Shown here: one piece after another, positions 58,498-64,000 of the stretch
How positions within the stretch are numbered: the first letter of the stretch is position 1
Layout: each line of letters begins with the position of its first letter
Assembly (NCBI GenBank): GCA_021234155.1
Contig: JAJEKV010000051.1
Location: 7,766,017-7,830,016, forward strand
Source of the DNA: Isoetes taiwanensis
Taxonomy: Eukaryota > Streptophyta > Lycopodiopsida > Isoetales > Isoetaceae
Direction of reading: 5' to 3'
Length of the DNA stretch: 64,000 nucleotides
Program-made: the position numbers and the translations under genes
The notes under the pieces: generated by a model
Database searches by the model: none
Told to the model about the DNA's origin: nothing
The model's input: the letters and a program-made list of their open reading frames with translations, nothing else

Positions 58498-60090
58498 TTG
58501 GCGAAGCGCTTAAGCACTTTAGGTGCGAAACTCGACGACGCCAGCGCTCGTCACGCCCCTTCTCCCTCCTTTTCCCTGGGCGCCAAAACTCGTGATCAGT
58601 GTTTCACCGTTGATGATGGAGGCATGGAGCTGGATGATTTTCACAACACCGAGGTCTGCGGCAATTCGGGGGTGAAGCCCACTTAGGAAGAAGTTTGCTT
58701 GGAAAATAATACTGGACGAGATTGGGATTCTGCTTTGACAAAGAAGGAACAAGGGAAACAGAGAAAATGGCACCCGCGGCAAAGGAGCATCTTCAAGAGA
58801 AGTTGGAAACATCGTACGAAAATCTACAAGAATCTGCTTTCACAACAAAGAAGTGTTTAAACGCCCCTTGCTTAAGGCTTGAAAACTGCACTAGACTCAC
58901 AGCTTCTGCACCCGAGGAACACAAAGTAACTCACGCTGTATCGCTGCAATGCCAATGATACCACAACAATAGACAAGGAAATGGTAGCGTATGTTGTAGC
59001 AATACGTTAGAAATCAAATGAAGGCAAAGCCAAAGGTGGCAAATCGGATCAAATGATATCAAGGCATGGATGAAAACATAAAAACCTTAGAGAAGGTAGC
59101 ATGAGGATTGGAAAATTGGTTTTACTTATCAAAGAATCGAAGCAAGAGGAAGTGAGTCGAAGGCAAATGAGAAGGCCTCCCAATTACGTAAAATGATGTT
59201 GAAGAGGTCGAATGTAGACAAAGCACAAATGATTTGGCTACAAAATGAGAGAGTTCAAGGTTAATCCAAACTGTGAGTTGGAAGAAATTAAAGATTTGGA
59301 GACTGCCCTGATGTGGAAATCTCTGGCACAGAACAAGGTACAAAAAGTAATGAACCTCACTGTTAATGAGCGTGTCAATGCAACTCAAACTTGAGGAGGA
59401 GTTAAAAAGTTCTCAAGAAGAACAGAGAGACTTCCTCAATCTACATAAACAATTTAGAAGTTGAAAATGGATACTTCCTGTAACATTTAGCATCTCTAAT
59501 ATTATACGAGATAAGTTAGTGGAAGATCCATTTACATGTTCGTGTCTAGAATTCACTAAAGCTATGTGTTAAGTTTAGTAATCGAATTGCCAACACATCA
59601 TCATATAGCTTGTTGTTCATTGTTGAGGAGGTGACGGCTGTATTCATGGTTGCCTCGAAAGGTGCCGGTATTGGATTTGTGCCAGGTTTTGGCCATGTTG
59701 CGTGTGCTCAAATAGTACACCAAAAGGATGTGTTAATCGTCTCGCACTGAGGTCTCTTGTAATTCCCTTGGAGGGTTCAAAGAAGGACAATGGTGCCATT
59801 TGAAGATGCACAACACCGGCAGAAAGTCCTATAGGAGTACAAATCAATTGTGACTGATTGAATGCAACAGTAACCACCACCTCACCAGTCCAAGAAGTCG
59901 CCCAAGAAGCGAGAAGAAGTCAGAACACAAGACTGGGCCAGACAAAGACGGGCTTGTGGAAAAACAATGTGACCCGATTAGACATCAGCACCAGATAGTT
60001 GAGAGTAATTCCGATCGGATGAGGGCAACTTGGGTGAATATTTGCCAAAAGGAAAAAGGCAGAAGAACAAAGAGGGGTAAGCTATGAGGT
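58498..60090 (+). pseudogene. Degenerate coding-like stretch, partly coiled-coil
   Basis: Several plus-strand segments look protein-like but lie in different frames: 58498-58683 (Ser/Arg-rich start, then DDGGMELDDFHNTEVCGN); the next frame gives DWDSALTKKEQGKQRKW; 58722-58958; 59120-59251 (NEKASQLRKMMLKRSNVDK, then IWLQNERVQ); then CELEEIKDLETALMWKSL; then EEELKSSQEEQRDFLNLHKQ up to about 59465; then a basic stretch near 59880-60090. Heptad-like Leu/Glu/Lys patterns suggest a coiled coil. I recognise no family. It could be a broken host gene, a captured gene fragment, or exons whose introns I cannot place. Confidence 0.3.
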
Positions 60091-62280
60091 AAAAAGTTGT
60101 TTAAAGTTGTGAAAGAGAATAAGAAGTAGCTATGCAAAGATGCGTAGCGCCTCAATCATGAGACCACACCGTCATCAAGTGTGTTCAAGAAAAATGTAAT
60201 CAGGCCTCGTGTCGTGAGCCTCGGCGCGTTCACCGCGATTTCGCTTTAACAATGGGTCACAGGGGTACATGCTAAAAGCCTGTAAATTAAACAATGAATA
60301 TTATTGATTTTCGGTTGCATTCACTGTGAGGGATTGGTCATTTGAATCATAGGTCAGAGTATCCTGATGTGAAAGGCTCTGCAAGATTCAACCCATTTTC
60401 ATTTTCATCTCATATATTTATTCATGTAGTAATTCCCGTCATAGGTATTCGTGATGTTCCAACGCATCAACACGACTGGCAACAAAAGATAAACTCATTG
60501 TCTTGATTAAAATGGTGTTAAAAAAATATTTGATGCAAATGATACGTTGAAGCAGGATTGATAATGACATACACTCAGTAAGAAAGTGATATTCAGACTG
60601 TATGTTGTTCTTCTGAAGACTTTGTTGTATGTTGTGTTGGTATATGGTCATCAATGCAACTCTAATGGAAGATAAAGCAAGTACTATGTCCGTATTTGAG
60701 GGATTTGATTGTTCTGGTATGGGGACATGAAAATGGTGTGTATCAGCTTTTCACCACTTAACAAACCCGCTCCGCCATGATGAAGCCACTTGGGAAATAT
60801 ATGAGTCATACTCCAAGATTCAAAGGTAAGACTTTGCTTCGATGATTCATTATACAAGACTTCACTTAGTGCAGCCCTTGAAATCACAATAATTCGATTC
60901 AAGATGATGTCCAGATGAAAAGCAAGACGCCACCCCAAAGATAGAAATACCCAAAGCCAAGATCGAGAAAATGAAGCTACCGTGAAGAACACACATGTGA
61001 TAAAAGCCTTGGCCCAGACAGAGATAGAAAGAGGTTTGTGAAGGAGGAATTGAAGGTTGGTGGTGATCACGATTGTCATTCTTACGATTATTGGCATGTT
61101 TGTCATTTATATTTAGGCCAAGGAATCCTGAAGAATTTTTCATATCTTATCGACTGCAGAATATTATTTGCCATATTGTTTATGAAGTTCAATGCACTTG
61201 TCCATGCAAGTTTTTGCTATATTGTTTATATCTACTTCAATGTCAAGGGATGCTTAAAACTTATCAAGTGCTTAAAAAAAATCACCGGCAAGTGCTGTCC
61301 TGCATGAGTCTTTACCGGCGATACTACTTATTGTCATGCAAAGGATAGTTACTTTATGTTGCTTAACGCTAAGTGTTACCGTATCATCATGTGCTTACCG
61401 CTGCGCTTAAGGTGTGTACTACATAGTATCGTTGTTTCGTGTGTCTTCCGGCTACTCAACGGGCAACGCTGAAACTCGAATAAATGCTTAGTGTTTGAAA
61501 ATCCAATTGTGAGCTAGAGCATCATAGATTCAAGTAATCTGAATGGATCGTATAAGAATTAACTTCATAAATTCTTGATATAGACAAAAATAACATTTTG
61601 ATAGAGAAACAAAAAAACTTGATAGAGACAACAAAAAAAAGTTTTGATAGAAACAAGATTTTGTTATAAAAAGGGCCCTCGTGCCAAGGTATTGATAAAG
61701 AGAAATAAAATTTTTTTCAAAAATTCGGCCCTCAGCCAAGGTCTTCTTCAGTAAGGTGGAGTGTTCTTCAAGGGGGTGTCTTCAAAGGGGTGTCTTCAAG
61801 GGGTGTCTTGCTGTGGAAGTTAGTCCGCATCTTCGTGGCTAAGGTTCATTCTGACTGCGATCTCACCTCATCCGCATCCGCATCTGCATCTGCAACAAAT
61901 GAAATGAAAATTAAACAAAATGAAATGAAAAGTTGATTACGTAAAACAAATGAAACATGCACATTCGTGACCGCCTCTCGAACTCCCTCCAAGCTCCGCC
62001 ATTTCGCCTTCAATTTCGCGCCTTCCTTCTTCTTCTTGCCGGACTTCTTTTCTTTCTGACCGCTTCTTCTCAAAATCGCCTATCCATCCTTGCGCACGTT
62101 ACAGCGGACATATTCCCCGAATTCATTTCCCATCGTGGATAGGTTCATCAGACACGCTTTTATAATGTACACTGAATTTCGCTTTTGATGCACAAATTTG
62201 ACGCTTACCACGCCAAAAATACGCTCCAAAAAAATTTCCGCCGGTACCGCTGCAATGGAAACGCTTTCGCTTTAGTTTTC
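60091..62280. other. Intergenic, no gene recognised
   Basis: Nothing firm was found. A 140-codon minus-strand frame at 60684-61106 has no recognised domain. At 61870-61893 a CATCYG-type hexamer repeat produces an Ala-Asp run on the minus strand. The minus-strand frame 61846-62073 starts Lys-rich (KEKKSGKKKKEGAKLKAKW), without support. Confidence 0.35.
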
Positions 62281-62289
62281 AGCCATTAA

Positions 62290-62465
62290 GAAAAAAAAAA
62301 AAAAAAATTTTTTTATTTTATTTTTATTATTATTGCGGCGACTACCGCGCGGCCACATTGAATTGTGCTGCCGAGGGTGGGTGTTTATTGCCGACGCCGA
62401 AAATAATTTAAAAAAAAATGGATTTTTTTTTCGACTTTTTTTTTTTTCGCCAAGCGAAACCTTCG
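62290..62465. repeat. Homopolymer A/T low-complexity tract
   Basis: Runs of A (17 or more, 62290 on), T and TTTTATT repeats, interleaved with GC-rich patches (GCGGCGACTACCGCGCGGCC). Accuracy here is doubtful. Confidence 0.85.
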
Positions 62466-62531
62466 GGCCCCGCCCGCTTTTACGCTGAAGTCTTTTTTTT
62501 CGGTAAGTTTAATCAAGGTTTTCGCTATTAA

Positions 62532-62534
<3 letters not shown>

Positions 62535-62605
<71 letters not shown>
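62535..62605. repeat. Dinucleotide microsatellite (AT)n, about 35 units
   Basis: An uninterrupted AT tract of about 71 bases. It lies just below the copia relic at 62.8 kb, where the RNase H and 3' LTR of that element would be expected. Confidence 0.97.
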
Positions 62606-62609
<4 letters not shown>

Positions 62610-62786
62610 AGAGGTCCACAGAGTTTGTCAAGTCTTAAGGTTCATGTGCTCACCTTTGAAAAGGGAACATAAAATTGGGCAAGGAAACCACTTCTAAAAA
62701 TTGGGCGTTGAGCTGCTTTCTAAAATTGGCAATGAGGCCACTTCATAGTCGAGGTTGCTAAGGTTTATTGACTGAATATAAAAGGT

Positions 62787-63180
62787 TCAGGCAAGATAAT
62801 TGACCATGGTGAAATTACAGCGACTACCTTCATGATTAAGCAATAGTCTACGTAAAAGTTGAATACGGTGTCTCGATGTAAATCTAACCAAATGCATGTT
62901 GCGGAACCAAGGATCAGAGTGGTTTTTATTTATATGGTATGCCTTAGCTCCCGCTGGCTGGTAACAATCAAAGATAAAGGTTTTATCTGTGATGTATCCG
63001 CTGCCCTGATAATACCATTGGGGAGTACTTAATAATGCACTTAGATCGGCAAGCGTACATGCACCTAGGCAACATTTGGTATATAAGGTTTCTGGAAACA
63101 TTGGTTAAGTTTCCAAGAAATAAGGCATCGTCTATGTAAAGGACACAAGGAAGTTGAGAAAAGATGCATATGACAAACAA
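62787..63180 (-). pseudogene. Ty1/copia reverse transcriptase relic (copia 3)
   Basis: The minus strand gives the catalytic box VLYIDDALFLGNLTNVSRN (YIDD at 63127-63138). In the next frame come LADLSALLSTPQWYY and GYITDKTFIF, matching the 'LG.Y......Y...L' region after YVDD; then RIQLLRRLLL and NFTMVNYLA, matching 'YRRLLGSLMYL ... VNYLA'. Frame changes are present. RNase H and the 3' LTR are missing on the low-coordinate side, where microsatellite sequence begins; gag and integrase were not recognised above 63190. Confidence 0.7.
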
Positions 63181-63189
63181 GTAAAAGAA

Positions 63190-64000
63190 GCTGGGGTCAC
63201 GCCTCTTTAGTCTCTGCTTGCTTAATTTGGGAAGGACCCCATTTATGAAGTCTCGCTAGAAACCGAAGCTATGTGTTGGCAAGATGTTGTTTCAGTAAGT
63301 TTTAACATGATTGCAAGATGTTGATTCACAGCTTTAACAAAAGATACTTGGTGAATGTTCGATGAGTCTCGGTGAATGAATCTAAGGAACTTGCATGATA
63401 TTGGATTAGCCTTTTTGAATAATCGCCACTGTTTTAAGTGTGTTTAAATTTTGCAATTAGACTTCAGCAAATGTGGCACAACACAATGAAGAGGTGAATT
63501 TGAGAGCTCCTAAGTACTTTGTTCCTATGGGGCTGGGAATCACGAGCAATGAAAATGTCTTCTTCTACCAAGCTGCCATGATGTTCACATGTTTGCCGGG
63601 AAGGTATTAGCAAGGGTGAGCAATACTCCAATTTGTTCACGCAGTTTTTTAAGGATTTGATTCATCTATGGGTGAAAATGTTAAGGTGAAAACGGCCTCA
63701 TCACAGGAAGAAGTACACGCAAACTTCTGAAGGCACAAGCCACACTTGGCTTCTCTTTTAAAATGATTTAATGAGCTTTGTACGCCTTTCATTAACTTGT
63801 ATTTAAGTAATTCAGTAATGCTCTTCATGGGCACCACAAGACACCTATTGCTTTAGTATTGTGGGCTTCTAGCTTTGTTCTATGACACATGAAGGCACAA
63901 AAGGTACGTAACTTGCCAGCACAAAAAGGCATTTTATTGTTATGACTTAAGGGGTGATAATGAAGACGAGCAATACGTAACTGTAAACGAAGCACACGAT
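63190..64000. other. No gene recognised
   Basis: This would be the upstream part of copia 3 on the minus strand, but no gag, integrase or LTR motif could be read. The direct short repeat GCAAGATGTTG occurs at 63279 and 63313. Confidence 0.35.

Noticed and set aside
60720-60845. Possible Ty3/gypsy chromodomain end (HDEATWEIYESYSKI on the plus strand)
   Set aside because: Only the EATWE helix resembles a chromodomain; the preceding strands do not match and no integrase or LTRs were found nearby.

Overview
This is eukaryotic nuclear DNA from a land plant. It is AT-rich, mostly intergenic, and full of plant-type transposable elements: Ty1/copia with an initiator-Met tRNA primer site, L1-like LINEs, PIF/Harbinger, MITEs and tRNA-derived SINE-like units. 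The one clear host gene encodes a plant-specific DUF4057 protein. Its divergence from the seed-plant form as I know it, and the LINE types, hint at a fern, lycophyte or bryophyte, but I cannot name the lineage. There are no bacterial operons, plasmids, CRISPR arrays or rRNA genes.

Layout. 0.2-2.3 kb: a 456-bp MITE with a 9-bp target duplication, then short tandem duplications, one containing a long (CTAT)n microsatellite. 5.2-23.8 kb: a nest of transposons. Two head-to-tail copies of one repeat unit have been hit by a 4.4-kb copia element, a 5.5-kb copia element and a 5.8-kb L1-like LINE. Because the two units are homologous, one copy shows the empty site for insertions in the other. 24.1-26.4 kb: the DUF4057 gene, + strand, five coding exons and a probable 5' UTR intron, starting a few hundred bases beyond the nest. 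26.4-39.7 kb: mostly anonymous sequence with a LINE relic and local tandem repeats. 40.8-43.3 kb: a minus-strand Harbinger element (transposase plus its partner protein), both frames broken. 43.4-58 kb: anonymous AT-rich DNA, a triplet of SINE-like units, two tandem duplications and a second MITE at 58.0 kb. 58.5-60.1 kb: coding-like fragments of uncertain origin. 62.3-63.2 kb: homopolymer and (AT)n tracts and a copia reverse-transcriptase relic.

The most useful overall observation concerns sequence quality. The transposon frames are broken in a characteristic way: homologous repeat copies often differ where one has CTG or CAG and the other has CTCG, CCG, CGG or similar. The DUF4057 exons are clean and rich in CAG/CTG. 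This would fit consensus errors at CHG-methylated sites in a long-read assembly, so many apparent pseudogene lesions may not be real. No undescribed biochemical system was found; the remarkable content is the nested structure and this possible methylation-linked error signature.
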